Shown here one piece after another: positions 6,777 through 15,419 of a stretch of DNA of 28,528 nucleotides. The stretch is from JAPLJU01 sp964547985 (lineage in GTDB: Bacteria > Desulfobacterota > Syntrophia > Syntrophales > UBA2192), in assembly GCA_964547985.1 (NCBI GenBank), contig CAZJPV010000034.1:1-28528 (forward strand), given 5' to 3'. The stretch's first letter is position 1. Each line of letters starts with the position of its first letter. Both the position numbers and the translations under genes were made by a program. The notes under the pieces were generated by a model. The model did no database searches, had not been told where the DNA came from, and saw only the letters and a list, made by a program, of their open reading frames with translations.

Positions 6777-8108
6777 TTACTCCCTTGGCCAGACCTTCTT
6801 GAAAGCCGTCTTCGGGAAGAAACAGTAGGGGCATTCATCCGGCGGCTCTTGGCCCCTGTGGACGTAGCCGCACATGCGGCAACGCCAGGCGGTCTCGCCG
6901 GGTGTTTCATGGACATCCAGATGCCCGAACTGAGGGAAATCCTCGAGGGCAGGCATGATGGGCTTGTAACTCTCGAAGGCAAATCGTGACACGACAACAC
7001 GCTGGACTTCGCTCGTGCCCTCGTAGATTCTGAGTAGCCGCACGTCCCTGAACAGTTTTTCAATCGGGTACATCCGCGTGTAACCATAGCCGCCGAAGAT
7101 TTGAAGGGCTTCGTCGACGACCTCGAAAGCGGCCTCCGTGGCATAGAACTTCGTGATGGAAGCCGTGATCGTCGGGTCCTTGACGGAATCCGCTTCCCAG
7201 GCCGCTTTCCATGTCAGCAGACGCGCCGTTTCGACCTTCTGGTACATCTCGGCTATCTTGAAGGCCACGGCCTGGAATTCCTTGAGGGGGAAGCCGAAGG
7301 CACGGCGCCGCTTGGCATAATCGATCGCGAGCTCCATGGCGGTGCGGGCCGCTCCGACACCGAAGGAACCGATAATCGGCCGGGTTCTCGCGAAGGCCGT
7401 CACGGCCATGTAGAAACCCTGCCCGGGCTCCGCCAGCACGTTTTCCTTGGGAACCCGGGTATTTCTGAAATGAATACCCACGGTGTTCGAGCCGCGTTGC
7501 CCGAGCTTCGGGATATGCCGTCCCGTGGAAATACCCTCCCAGCCTTTCTCGACGAGAAAGGCGCAGATGCCCTTGTAACCCGCCGTGGGGTCGACCGTTG
7601 CGAAGATGGAGTAGTAATCCGCGAACCCGCCGTTCGTCATCCAGTATTTCGTGCCGTTGAGGATGTAATCGTCCCCGTCTCTGTCCGCCCGGCAGCGGAT
7701 GCCGGCCACATCGGAACCCGTGGTCGGTTCAGAGGTGGCAAAGGAGATCAGTTTGAAGTCCTTTGCGATGATGGGGAGATACTTCGCTCTGGCCTGTTCA
7801 TTCTTCGTGAGCAGAAGCGGTTCGACACCCAGCGAGTTGTCAAAGATGGACGTTGCGAGACCGGCACAGGCGGCGGAGATCTCTTCTACAATCAAAGCGC
7901 ACTCCATGAGACCGTAGCCCGGCCCGCCGTATCTCCGGGGTATGGTGACGTTCATGATCCCCATGTCGAAGGCTTTTCTTAAAATGAAGAGGGGCAGTTC
8001 ATCTTTTTCATCATAGCACCATGCTATAGGCAAGATCTCTTTGAGGGCAAACGTTCTTGCGGTCTCCTGGATCTTCATCTGTTCGGGAGAGAGGGAAAAG
8101 TTGATCAT
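6777..8108 (-). CDS. acyl-CoA dehydrogenase with C-terminal rubredoxin-like domain
   Basis: A 443-residue FAD enzyme that oxidises acyl-CoA to enoyl-CoA. Residues 1-380 form a complete acyl-CoA dehydrogenase: an early FxLxxEQ start, the ATSEPTTGSDVAG substrate/FAD loop, GGYGYTRMYPIEKLFRD, and IYEGTSEVQ containing the likely catalytic base Glu363. The tail, residues 405-443, adds a rubredoxin/rubrerythrin-like iron or zinc site: WRCRMCGY (Cys410, Cys413) and ECPYC (Cys426, Cys429). The usual family length is about 380, so the tail is a real extension. If it holds iron, it could carry electrons directly to or from FAD. If it holds zinc, it may be structural. A GGAGG lies 7 bases upstream of the ATG. 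The gene stands alone, so the acyl chain cannot be inferred. Confidence 0.92.
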   Translation of the reverse strand: MINFSLSPEQMKIQETARTFALKEILPIAWCYDEKDELPLFILRKAFDMGIMNVTIPRRYGGPGYGLMECALIVEEISAACAGLATSIFDNSLGVEPLLLTKNEQARAKYLPIIAKDFKLISFATSEPTTGSDVAGIRCRADRDGDDYILNGTKYWMTNGGFADYYSIFATVDPTAGYKGICAFLVEKGWEGISTGRHIPKLGQRGSNTVGIHFRNTRVPKENVLAEPGQGFYMAVTAFARTRPIIGSFGVGAARTAMELAIDYAKRRRAFGFPLKEFQAVAFKIAEMYQKVETARLLTWKAAWEADSVKDPTITASITKFYATEAAFEVVDEALQIFGGYGYTRMYPIEKLFRDVRLLRIYEGTSEVQRVVVSRFAFESYKPIMPALEDFPQFGHLDVHETPGETAWRCRMCGYVHRGQEPPDECPYCFFPKTAFKKVWPRE

Positions 8109-8248
8109 GTCGACACCTCCAAGAGATCATTATGTGTTCAAGCGCGTGGATTAAAGGTGGACCGGTCGCATCAAGAGATTGAATAGACTAAAAACCGGGC
8201 AACGGCAAGGGAAAAAGAAAAATTGTTCCGGTATTTCATTTTTAATTG

Positions 8249-8271
8249 AAAAAAAGCACGGCCTGACCGTG
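8249..8271 (-). terminator. minus-strand terminator upstream of the acyl-CoA dehydrogenase gene
   Basis: CACGG (8257-8261) pairs with CCGTG (8267-8271), and on the minus strand seven T follow (A run 8249-8255). It probably stops transcripts that run past the ABC permease gene before they reach the acyl-CoA dehydrogenase gene. The stem is only 5 bp. Confidence 0.45.
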
Positions 8272-8360
8272 GGGATGAATTTTTGGTCAACCTTCACCGT
8301 CATTTGTGGTATATAAAGCGGCAGACAGGATAAACGAATTGTCAGTGAAAGGAGCTTCAA

Positions 8361-8447
8361 ATGTCTATCTACCTGTATCTTCTTATCGGTATTATCATCG
8401 TCGTGGCTGTCGTCATGATCCTGCGAGGTAAAAAAATAAGTCGTTGA
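8361..8447 (+). CDS. 28-residue single-span membrane peptide
   Basis: A small gene with an ATG at 8361, preceded by AAAGGAG seven bases upstream, and a TGA at 8445-8447. The product begins MSIYLYLLIG, continues as an unbroken hydrophobic stretch (residues 4-21) and ends in the basic tail RGKKISR, giving one membrane helix with a positive cytoplasmic end. This is the layout of many bacterial small membrane proteins that bind and tune larger membrane complexes, but I recognise no family. It sits in the gap between the minus-strand acyl-CoA dehydrogenase gene and the end of the minus-strand ABC permease gene. The good ribosome binding site and clean membrane topology support it. Its short length leaves doubt. 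Confidence 0.55.
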   Translation: MSIYLYLLIGIIIVVAVVMILRGKKISR

Positions 8448-8587
8448 GATAGACACCCGATTCGGGGAGTCACTTCTGCGCCCGTCGCGCCCCCTTTCTT
8501 TCATCCTTGATTGGCGTGCCGTTTCTTTTCCGGCGGGAGCGTTGCCCCGCCAGTCTGAACGGGGGGCGGTTATCCCCTGCCGATCAA

Positions 8588-10291
8588 TCACCCATCGAGC
8601 TTTTCGCCGAGGCTCCTGACGGCTATTCTCATCGGTATGACGAAAGACATGAAACAGAGAATCATGCCCGCTGAAAATGATCCCGCGAGCCATATCCATT
8701 GTGACATCGAAAGGCTCGCCCCGCGCATCCCCCCCATGAATATCGTGTAAACCGGTCCCGCCTCCAGGGCAATCACCAAAGCGATGAACCCGGCACAGAG
8801 CGTCATGTAAATCAGTCCGCCCAGGCTTGTCACGGACTGGGCCGGATTTTCGGAAGAGAAATCCGGGTAGAGGGTACCGAGACACAGGGCCAGCGAAACG
8901 ACACCGGGTGCCAGGAAGAGCATGGTTATGACTGAAAGGGTCATCATAAAGGGGGTGACCCGCAGAAGGATGTTTGTGGCAATGATGAGGAGCTCAGAAA
9001 GAAGAAGCAGGGGGATAAAGTAGATGAAAAACTTGATCCACAGATAGGTTCCGGCTGACAGGGGGGCTGATTTCACGATCCAGAAGGCGCCGCCTTCGAT
9101 ACTGATCGCCGGGAACACGAAGCGAGCCGAAACCGCCGTCAGGACGAAGGCCGCGAGACCCATATTCAGGAAGGAAAAGAGGTTCTGGAGATAGACGATT
9201 TGAAACGGCGCCCTCTCCAACGGAAGGACGGAGAAATTGTAGAGATAAAGAACGATGAGCGCCGCCAGGAGGAATATCTGGGGCCACTGTGTCTGATCCC
9301 GCAGGAAAGTCTTGATTTCTTTGAGGACAAAGGCCCTCACGGGACCGGGAAGCCATTGGAGCGGACTGGGCCATCGAAGTCTTCTCAAAACCGGAAATCC
9401 CGGTCGTTTTCCGTAAACGGTCTGGGCCCTGGAGAGGCCTTTGAGATAGAGCGGCCCTGCGATCCACGCGGTGAGGTAAACCAGGGAGCCGCAGAAACTC
9501 CAGGACAAAGCGGTGTGAAAAAGGGCCTTTCCGGTGGCGCCGGAAAGGGCAGACCGGATGCTGTCGAAAAACCACGTGGTGGGAAGATACGGGTCGTTAG
9601 CCATTTCCATGTTCTTGAAGTAGACAAGAAGGGTCGCGAAGGATTCGGGATTTGCGAATTGCTCGGGCCGCATGAGACGGAAGGAAATGAGAAGAAGGAG
9701 GAAGACCAAAATACCCAGCACGAATGACAGACTCCTCATGCGGCCCGCGGGGAGGATCGGGGCGAAAGCCAGAACCAGCAGGATGCTGAGCGTCGTTGCA
9801 ATGAGACAGAAAGGAAGGATGTGCAGAAGCAAAGTGATGTAGAACAGGGCGCCTGCCTTGTAAACGACGCCGTAGGACAGAAAAAGAGGCAGGCTGTATG
9901 CAATGACCATCCAGGAACTGTCAGCGGAGGCCTCGAGCCACCGGGCGAGAAATATCTTTTCTGAAGGCACCGGTAGAGAATGGACGAGGGGCAGATCCCT
10001 GCTCAGGTAGAATTTGGAGAGCGCTGTGAGAAGGCCGCTGAAGATCAGGAGGGAGAAGAACGTGATGAGGGACATGGCAAGGAGTTTGAAAGCCAAAAGA
10101 TCGCCGAAAACCTCCACGTTTTTGAAATATCTCAGGACGCGGTAAAAAATGGCGAATAAGCCGGCCCAGAAGATAAGACCCACCATCGCATAGAAAAGAC
10201 GTACCAGCATCTTCCCACGCCGTTGACCGGAGGCCACCCTGTTTTTCATGGAAAGGATCCGGGGTCTGAGGAGGGTGATCACGTCTTTCAT
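8588..10291 (-). CDS. ABC-2-like exporter permease, about 12 membrane spans
   Basis: A 567-residue integral membrane protein with roughly twelve hydrophobic segments, for example near residues 32-55, 68-90 and 105-160, with a last pair near 490-555. It starts MKDVITLLRPRILSMKNR, a cytoplasmic basic N-terminus typical of permeases of the putative ABC exporter group. Its start overlaps the stop of the ABC ATPase gene by 4 bases (ATGA arrangement), so the two are translationally coupled and form one transporter. The substrate is unknown. The transglutaminase-like gene at the head of the operon suggests a cell-envelope role. A hydrophobic protein alone does not identify a substrate, and the family call rests on topology and partnership. 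Confidence 0.82.
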   Translation of the reverse strand: MKDVITLLRPRILSMKNRVASGQRRGKMLVRLFYAMVGLIFWAGLFAIFYRVLRYFKNVEVFGDLLAFKLLAMSLITFFSLLIFSGLLTALSKFYLSRDLPLVHSLPVPSEKIFLARWLEASADSSWMVIAYSLPLFLSYGVVYKAGALFYITLLLHILPFCLIATTLSILLVLAFAPILPAGRMRSLSFVLGILVFLLLLISFRLMRPEQFANPESFATLLVYFKNMEMANDPYLPTTWFFDSIRSALSGATGKALFHTALSWSFCGSLVYLTAWIAGPLYLKGLSRAQTVYGKRPGFPVLRRLRWPSPLQWLPGPVRAFVLKEIKTFLRDQTQWPQIFLLAALIVLYLYNFSVLPLERAPFQIVYLQNLFSFLNMGLAAFVLTAVSARFVFPAISIEGGAFWIVKSAPLSAGTYLWIKFFIYFIPLLLLSELLIIATNILLRVTPFMMTLSVITMLFLAPGVVSLALCLGTLYPDFSSENPAQSVTSLGGLIYMTLCAGFIALVIALEAGPVYTIFMGGMRGASLSMSQWIWLAGSFSAGMILCFMSFVIPMRIAVRSLGEKLDG

Positions 10292-11031
10292 GATGGGACG
10301 TCCTCCTCCGTGAGTTTCAGGAATACGGCTTCCAGATCGCTTTCCTGGACGCGGGCCAGCTGTCTCAATTCGCTGAGGTTCCCCGTCGCAATGAGCGACC
10401 CCCGGTGGATAATTCCAATTCGGCGGCAGAGGTCCTCTGCCACCTCGAGGGAATGGGTTGAAAGGAAGAGGGTGGTTCCTCCGCGAGCCAGACGGCGAAA
10501 AAGGTCCTTGACGAGTTTAATCCCCGCAGGGTCGAGGCCGACCATGGGTTCGTCGACAATGATGACTCTGGGTTCATGCAGGATGGCCGCACCGATGATC
10601 AGGCGTTGTTTCATGCCGTGGGAGTAAGACTCGATCAGTTCGTCAGCCCAGTCCAGCAGGGAAAACATCCGGAGTATCACCTCCGCATTTTTTTCAAAAA
10701 GGGCTTTTTCAACATGGAAGAGATCCGCCGTGAATTTCAGAAATTCCATACCCGTGAGTTTTTCATATAAAAACGGGCGATCCGGGATGAAGCCGATCCG
10801 TTTTTTGGCTTCAACGGGGTTTGCGGCCATGGAGATACCGTCGATATAAATCTCCCCTTGCGTCGGGAGAATGACGCCCCCCATCATGCGGATGGTTGTG
10901 GTCTTGCCCGCGCCGTTCGGTCCGATGAAGCCGAATATTTCACCCTCCGCTACGGTCAAGTTCAGCTCATGGACCGCCCGCAGGGATCCGTAGAGCTTGC
11001 TCAGGTTCTTCAGTTCAATCACCTTTATCAT
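10288..11031 (-). CDS. ABC transporter ATP-binding protein
   Basis: A 247-residue ABC ATPase that powers the neighbouring permease. Walker A is GPNGAGKT (residues 37-44) and Walker B is VIIVDE (156-161). The signature loop reads YSHGMKQR near 136-143 rather than LSGGQ, a variant common in the ABC-2/CcmA-like exporters. The D-loop GLDP and the switch histidine in LSTHS follow. The start at 11031 lies 17 bases inside the end of the transglutaminase-like gene, and the stop overlaps the permease start by 4 bases. The three genes thus form a compact overlapping operon. The ATPase is cytosolic and peripheral to the membrane. Confidence 0.93.
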   Translation of the reverse strand: MIKVIELKNLSKLYGSLRAVHELNLTVAEGEIFGFIGPNGAGKTTTIRMMGGVILPTQGEIYIDGISMAANPVEAKKRIGFIPDRPFLYEKLTGMEFLKFTADLFHVEKALFEKNAEVILRMFSLLDWADELIESYSHGMKQRLIIGAAILHEPRVIIVDEPMVGLDPAGIKLVKDLFRRLARGGTTLFLSTHSLEVAEDLCRRIGIIHRGSLIATGNLSELRQLARVQESDLEAVFLKLTEEDVPS

Positions 11032-12505
11032 CGACGATCTCCAGCTTGATCCTGCCGATCAGACCCGCGAGGTCGACTTGCTGATCCGTCCCGCGGATCA
11101 GTCTCACGTGCGTGACGTCCGCGGGCATCTGCCCCATGGTCGCATCGGCGGTGATCCATTGACCGAGGAACAAGACATTCCAGGCATGATAATAAAATTG
11201 TCCCTTCTGATAAACGAGCCCGGCCTCGACCTGCGCCGGAATGCCGGCGGCGCGGGCCAGCGCGGCGAGGAGCACCGCGTGTTCGTTGCAATCTCCCTTC
11301 TTCAGGCGCAGGGTTTCGAGGGCGTTTGGAATGGAAAGAACAGGCCGCTTTTCGATGTTTCGATAGATCCAGTCGACAAGCTTCCGGGCCTTTGTAGCCG
11401 CGTCGTCTTTTACGGAGACAATGTCACGCACTTTCTTCCGAATCTCCGGATGATCCGCCTGAATGATGTAGGTCGGCACTAAATAAGGTTTCAGAAGATC
11501 GTCGTCCGCTCCACCCGCAGCCGCCGTCGCTGAAAGGGGGATCAACTCTTTTTCGATGTGGAGGACGCCATCCCGGAAGGACTGGCGACCTCCGGTTATG
11601 GATCCGAGTGGTGATGCAGGTCCCTCGACTCTCAACGTCAAATGCCGGAGTGCTTCCGGGCGGGAGATGATGCGGTTGGAGGGAATGGACACCAGGCGGG
11701 TGAGATCCGCCAACTCACCGGAAGGAGCCAACTTGAGTGCCTCTTCTCTGGAAACTTGCTGCAGGGTCAGACCCAGGAGGCCTTCTTCCTTCAAAACGAC
11801 GCCGTCCTCGCCAGTCCAGGCATACTGGGGTGCGCCCATGAAATCGACGGACCATCGGATGGCCTTTTTCTCCTGACCCATCATGGTTACGGGATCGTGG
11901 CCCATCATGGTGATCTTCGCCGATCGCTGTGTGGCCGTAGCGGGATCGAAGAACTGGAAGGTCCTGCTCTCCCCGGGTTTAAGTCCCGCTTCGGTAAGCG
12001 AACTGAAGAGATCGATGGGAAGGTATATGTCGTGCTCGAGCGTGATGCGGGTCTTTCTGTCAAGGTCTTTCGAACCGGTGAAGAGGGTCATCGTATTTCC
12101 GCTCCGTATGCCGAGTGCCCTGAAACGGAACAGGTTTGACTGGAGATCGAAATCAAAGGAGGAAAGGGTGAAATCGGGAAAGAGGATGCCTTCCGTCTTG
12201 AACCTCACGTCCTGGACCATACCCATCGTATTCAATCGAAGGAAAGCGGATTCCAGAACCCGGTGGCCCGTCGATGTTCTTGAACGCTGCCGGTGGACAT
12301 AACCGATTTGCTGACCCTGCAGAAAGACACCCATCCAGCTCTCGTGATCTGTCTGCGATTGGACCTTGTCCAGGGGTTCGACATTCACCGGGGGCGTCTG
12401 ACCCGTGAAAGCGCCCAGACGTATCGCCATGAGAACGGCGAAGCTCAAAACAAAGAGGATGCCGATCAGCCGGTGAAGCTTTATTTCCCTGAATACGGTG
12501 CTCAA
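11015..12505 (-). CDS. membrane-anchored transglutaminase-like protein
   Basis: A 496-residue protein with one N-terminal hydrophobic span (about residues 12-30), then a large, probably periplasmic part ending in a transglutaminase/protease-like core. The catalytic triad is in place: Cys406 in KKGDCNEHA, His440 in YYHAWN and Asp454 in TADAT. Such domains usually act as cysteine proteases or amide-bond enzymes in the envelope, but the substrate is unknown. The start is TTG at 12505, supported by an AAGAGGAAG ribosome binding site. No better start is seen. The gene heads an overlapping operon with an ABC ATPase and permease. The terminator-like hairpin at 12545-12584 lies only 40 bases upstream, leaving little room for its own promoter. 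Confidence 0.87.
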   Translation of the reverse strand: MSTVFREIKLHRLIGILFVLSFAVLMAIRLGAFTGQTPPVNVEPLDKVQSQTDHESWMGVFLQGQQIGYVHRQRSRTSTGHRVLESAFLRLNTMGMVQDVRFKTEGILFPDFTLSSFDFDLQSNLFRFRALGIRSGNTMTLFTGSKDLDRKTRITLEHDIYLPIDLFSSLTEAGLKPGESRTFQFFDPATATQRSAKITMMGHDPVTMMGQEKKAIRWSVDFMGAPQYAWTGEDGVVLKEEGLLGLTLQQVSREEALKLAPSGELADLTRLVSIPSNRIISRPEALRHLTLRVEGPASPLGSITGGRQSFRDGVLHIEKELIPLSATAAAGGADDDLLKPYLVPTYIIQADHPEIRKKVRDIVSVKDDAATKARKLVDWIYRNIEKRPVLSIPNALETLRLKKGDCNEHAVLLAALARAAGIPAQVEAGLVYQKGQFYYHAWNVLFLGQWITADATMGQMPADVTHVRLIRGTDQQVDLAGLIGRIKLEIVDDKGD

Positions 12506-12544
12506 GATACTTCCTCTTGCTGTGATTCCCGGGTGTAACGTCCG

Positions 12545-12584
12545 AAGAAAAACCCGGTTTCTTCGCTTAAACCGGGTTTTTCTT
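12545..12584. terminator. strong hairpin terminator after phaC
   Basis: A perfect 16-bp inverted repeat: bases 12545-12560 (core AAACCCGGTTT) pair with 12569-12584 across the 8-base loop CTTCGCTT. The arms end in A runs and T runs, so it can work in both directions. It lies 38 bases past the phaC stop and should end the PHA operon on the minus strand. It could also act as an attenuator for the transglutaminase-ABC operon. Confidence 0.85.
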
Positions 12585-12621
12585 GGCTTAAAAAGGACAG
12601 CGGGATGGACGTCTTAAAAGA

Positions 12622-13719
12622 TCACTTTTTTGCTTTACCGGGCCCTTTTTTCTTTTCGGAAACGGCTCTGTCCTTCAGCCAGTTGGCCACTGTCGGGGGC
12701 ATTTCTTTCTGGGCCTTGGAACTGACATACATGCCGATGTGACCGACGGCGTAGGCAACCGTTGTCACATCCTTCGTACCCACGAGATCCGCCAGGGGCT
12801 TCGAGCAGTAGGGCGGCACGAGGTGATCCTGTTCCCCGAAGAGGTTGAGGACCGGCATGGTGATGTTTTTGAGATCGACCTTCCGGCCTCCCAGTTTGAA
12901 CTCTCCCTTGCAGAGCAGATTCTGCTGAAAAAGATCCTTGACAAATTTCCGGAAGGTCTCACCGGCCTGATCCGGGGAATCGAAGATCCACTTCTCCATG
13001 CGGAGGAAGTACTTGACGGTCTCGGGATTGTCGAGCCTGTCGATGAGACCGACATACTTGTCGATGACCAGCTGAAAGGGTTTGAGCCAGAGAAACCCCA
13101 GGTTCAAAAATTCGCCGGGGACGTTTCCGATGGTGTCCACCATCAGATCCACGTCGAAGGATTTCGACCAGACCTGAAGAAGCCCGTCCTGCGTATCGAG
13201 ATCAATCGGCGCCACCATGACGACGAGGTTCTGGACCTTTTCCGGGTAAAGGGCCGCATAGATCGTGGAAAAGGCGCCGCCCTGGCAGACCCCCAGGATG
13301 TTGACCTTGTCCTTCCCCGTTCTGTCCCGGACGAAATCAACGACATTATTGAGGTATCCGTCGAGGTAGTCCTCCATCGTCTGGTACTTGTCCATTTTCG
13401 AGGGATACCCCCAATCGATGACGTACAGGTCAAGACCCTGGCCAATGAGCTTGCGGAAAAGGGAGAGGTTGTCCTGGATGTCCATCATGTACTGCCGGTT
13501 CACCAAAGCGTAGACAATCACAACCGGGACCGGACAGATGTCTTCACCTTCCGGCTTGAAGTGGAAAACCTGTACCTTGTCCTCGCGATAGACCACCTCG
13601 CGCGGGGTAACGCCTTCCTCCATATCCTTGATGTGCATCATATTCTCGAAGCCCTTGAGGAGCTTCTGCTGTACCCTTGCGCTTTCCTTCATCATCGCTT
13701 CCATGACGTTCTCAGCCAT
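12622..13719 (-). CDS. phaC: class III polyhydroxyalkanoate synthase, catalytic subunit PhaC
   Basis: A 365-residue PHA synthase that polymerises (R)-3-hydroxyacyl-CoA on storage granules as a complex with PhaE. The lipase-like box is GVCQGG with the nucleophile Cys145. The general-base Asp298 lies in GEQDHLVP, and His327 lies in AVGHIGMYVSS. All three sit four positions before the equivalents I recall for the Allochromatium vinosum enzyme (149, 302, 331), an excellent fit to class III. The length of about 360 residues also fits class III rather than the 560 or more of class I. A GAGGAGGGGAG ribosome binding site precedes the ATG. The gene follows phaE by 54 bases and is ended by the strong hairpin. 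The lysine-rich tail (KKKGPGKAKK) is a small addition. Confidence 0.95.
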   Translation of the reverse strand: MAENVMEAMMKESARVQQKLLKGFENMMHIKDMEEGVTPREVVYREDKVQVFHFKPEGEDICPVPVVIVYALVNRQYMMDIQDNLSLFRKLIGQGLDLYVIDWGYPSKMDKYQTMEDYLDGYLNNVVDFVRDRTGKDKVNILGVCQGGAFSTIYAALYPEKVQNLVVMVAPIDLDTQDGLLQVWSKSFDVDLMVDTIGNVPGEFLNLGFLWLKPFQLVIDKYVGLIDRLDNPETVKYFLRMEKWIFDSPDQAGETFRKFVKDLFQQNLLCKGEFKLGGRKVDLKNITMPVLNLFGEQDHLVPPYCSKPLADLVGTKDVTTVAYAVGHIGMYVSSKAQKEMPPTVANWLKDRAVSEKKKGPGKAKK

Positions 13720-13773
13720 TTTCTCCCCTCCTCATTTCGTCCAGGCCCTTGATGGATCATATATCCTTTGTCC

Positions 13774-14892
13774 TTAAGCAGGTTTCTTTCTCCTGTCTTT
13801 CGCCTCCATCTTTTTTTCGAGATCCCGGATGACCCGTTTCTGATTCCGGACCTCCCTCCTCAGGTCCCAGAGCGTCTTGTAGACCTCGTCCATATCCTTT
13901 TTGCCCGGGATATTTGTGAATTTCAAAACATGATCCGTCAGGTCGTCAAACCATTTTCGGAAAAGAAGACCCCGGCTGATCATTTCCTTCGACATCGTGG
14001 CGAATTCCTCGGAACTGAGAAGATCATGGTAGGTCTCCTCGTTGACGGTCCACCACATGTGATAGAAAGCCTTGAAAGTCTCCGGGGAGGCCTCCTGGCC
14101 GATAAATTCCGACGAACGCTGATAGACCTTTTCCGCCGCCTTGAGGCCCGTTTTGTACAGCATGGAACTGAAAGCGTTTTTGGCCGTGTTGAAACGGGCA
14201 TAGGCGTGGATCGTCTGGCCGATCTTCTCGTTCAGCGCCTTGAAATATCCGAAAGAGGGGGCTATCATTGCCCTGCCCACGGTATCTTCGTAATTTTTTG
14301 AAAAGATTCCGCCCAGATCCAGGACGGCCGAGGTATCCCCCCTCGATATCTTCTGGACAATGTCAGGCATCTGGGCCACATTTTTCAAAATGGGTTCCAC
14401 CAGACTCCACGTGAGATCCGATGCCGATAGGGTTGTTCCTTCAAGCGTTTTGCCAAGGCTTTCCTCGTCACCTGCCGGTCTGCTTCCCCAGAGCGTTTTC
14501 ATGAACTCCTGGTAGTTCTTCATCCAATTGTTCCGGAGCACGTTGATTTCCTCCACCGTGAGGGTCTTTCCCACGGGAACGGACTTCAAAATGCCCGTCG
14601 ATTTCGCCCAAAAGTTCAAGAGGTCCATATAGACTTTCGATGAGCTCGCAATCCGGTTGTAGACCAATCTGCCCACACCTTCTTCTTCCCGTTTCGTGGG
14701 AAGGTCGGAAAGAGACCTGGACCACTGCTCATACAGGCCGCCCGGCGAAAAGGGCAGTTTCATCCATTCCCCGGGCGGGGCCGGGGAATGCATCATCTTT
14801 CCCAGGGATGACGCCCATTCCTTCATGAGGCTTTCCTGCATTTTCAGCCACTGGGCCATCCATTCACCCGGCTTATCCGTTGTGCCAGCCAT
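13774..14892 (-). CDS. phaE: class III PHA synthase subunit PhaE
   Basis: A 372-residue PhaE-type subunit, which has no catalytic residues of its own but is needed for activity and granule binding of class III PhaC. The N-terminus has the expected tryptophan-rich helix (EWMAQWLKMQESLMKEW). The middle holds the conserved EFIGQEASPETFKAFYHMWW-like region. The C-terminus ends in a charged coiled coil (DEVYKTLWDLRREVRNQKR and a following lysine/glutamate-rich segment). An AAGGAGG ribosome binding site precedes the ATG. It lies directly upstream of phaC in the same operon, as in class III systems. There is no membrane span, and it acts at the granule surface. Confidence 0.92.
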   Translation of the reverse strand: MAGTTDKPGEWMAQWLKMQESLMKEWASSLGKMMHSPAPPGEWMKLPFSPGGLYEQWSRSLSDLPTKREEEGVGRLVYNRIASSSKVYMDLLNFWAKSTGILKSVPVGKTLTVEEINVLRNNWMKNYQEFMKTLWGSRPAGDEESLGKTLEGTTLSASDLTWSLVEPILKNVAQMPDIVQKISRGDTSAVLDLGGIFSKNYEDTVGRAMIAPSFGYFKALNEKIGQTIHAYARFNTAKNAFSSMLYKTGLKAAEKVYQRSSEFIGQEASPETFKAFYHMWWTVNEETYHDLLSSEEFATMSKEMISRGLLFRKWFDDLTDHVLKFTNIPGKKDMDEVYKTLWDLRREVRNQKRVIRDLEKKMEAKDRRKKPA

Positions 14893-14939
14893 AAGTCATC
14901 CTCCTTGAGATATTAATTAAAAAATGCCTGAAGCGCCCT

Positions 14940-15392
14940 TCATGATTCTCCCGTCTTTTCTTTTTCAGGGGCATCCTTGATTTTGCCGAATTCCGCCAGC
15001 CATTCCATGTGCGCCGCCATGGCCTTCCGGGCCAGTTCGAGCCAGGGGTTCATGGCCTCCGGAAAAACCTTGAGACCCGCCATCCCCTGAACGAGGTTCT
15101 CCAGGGTTCCCCGCAACTGTTCACATTCTTTCTCCAGGGCCATGACTTTCTTTTTCAGCTCCTCGTGATCCTTCTTGGGTACGGCATCAAAGAAGACCAG
15201 CCACTCCCTGTAAAATTCGTCCATCTTTTCGGAAGAAAGGGGATGGGGTGTGAGCGTGGGCATGAGTTCGGACATTTTTGATACAAAAGTCTTGTCCGCA
15301 CCCGTGAAGGCTGTCATCTTCTCCATCGTCTGAACATTTTGTGAGTAATGGATGAGCGCCTCACCCATCCATTTCAGGAAACGGGGATCCAT
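14940..15392 (-). CDS. phasin-like / PhaE-related small protein in the PHA operon
   Basis: A 150-residue protein that I cannot assign to a named family. It is amphipathic and helical: an N-terminal WMGEALIHYSQNVQTMEKM helix, a proline-rich turn (TPHPLSSEK), a charged coiled coil (DHEELKKKVMALEKECEQLR, about residues 75-95), then a hydrophobic-amphipathic segment with WLELARKAM and MEWLAEF. The size and helical pattern recall phasins and the ends of PhaE. A GGAGGGAG ribosome binding site precedes the ATG. It lies 27 bases after the DRTGG gene and 47 bases before phaE, so it is surely part of the same transcript. A role at the PHA granule or in the synthase complex is inferred from position and shape only. 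Confidence 0.75.
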   Translation of the reverse strand: MDPRFLKWMGEALIHYSQNVQTMEKMTAFTGADKTFVSKMSELMPTLTPHPLSSEKMDEFYREWLVFFDAVPKKDHEELKKKVMALEKECEQLRGTLENLVQGMAGLKVFPEAMNPWLELARKAMAAHMEWLAEFGKIKDAPEKEKTGES

Positions 15393-15419
15393 AGACTCTC
15401 CCTCCGATGTATTCGACGA

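Noticed and set aside
8532..8551. GGCGGG/CCCGCC hairpin as a terminator of the ABC operon
   Set aside because: It has no T run on either strand. The hairpin at 8249-8271 is a better candidate.
12739..13752. A 337-codon open frame on the plus strand
   Set aside because: Antisense to phaC, whose catalytic triad is intact. No recognisable domain in the shadow frame.
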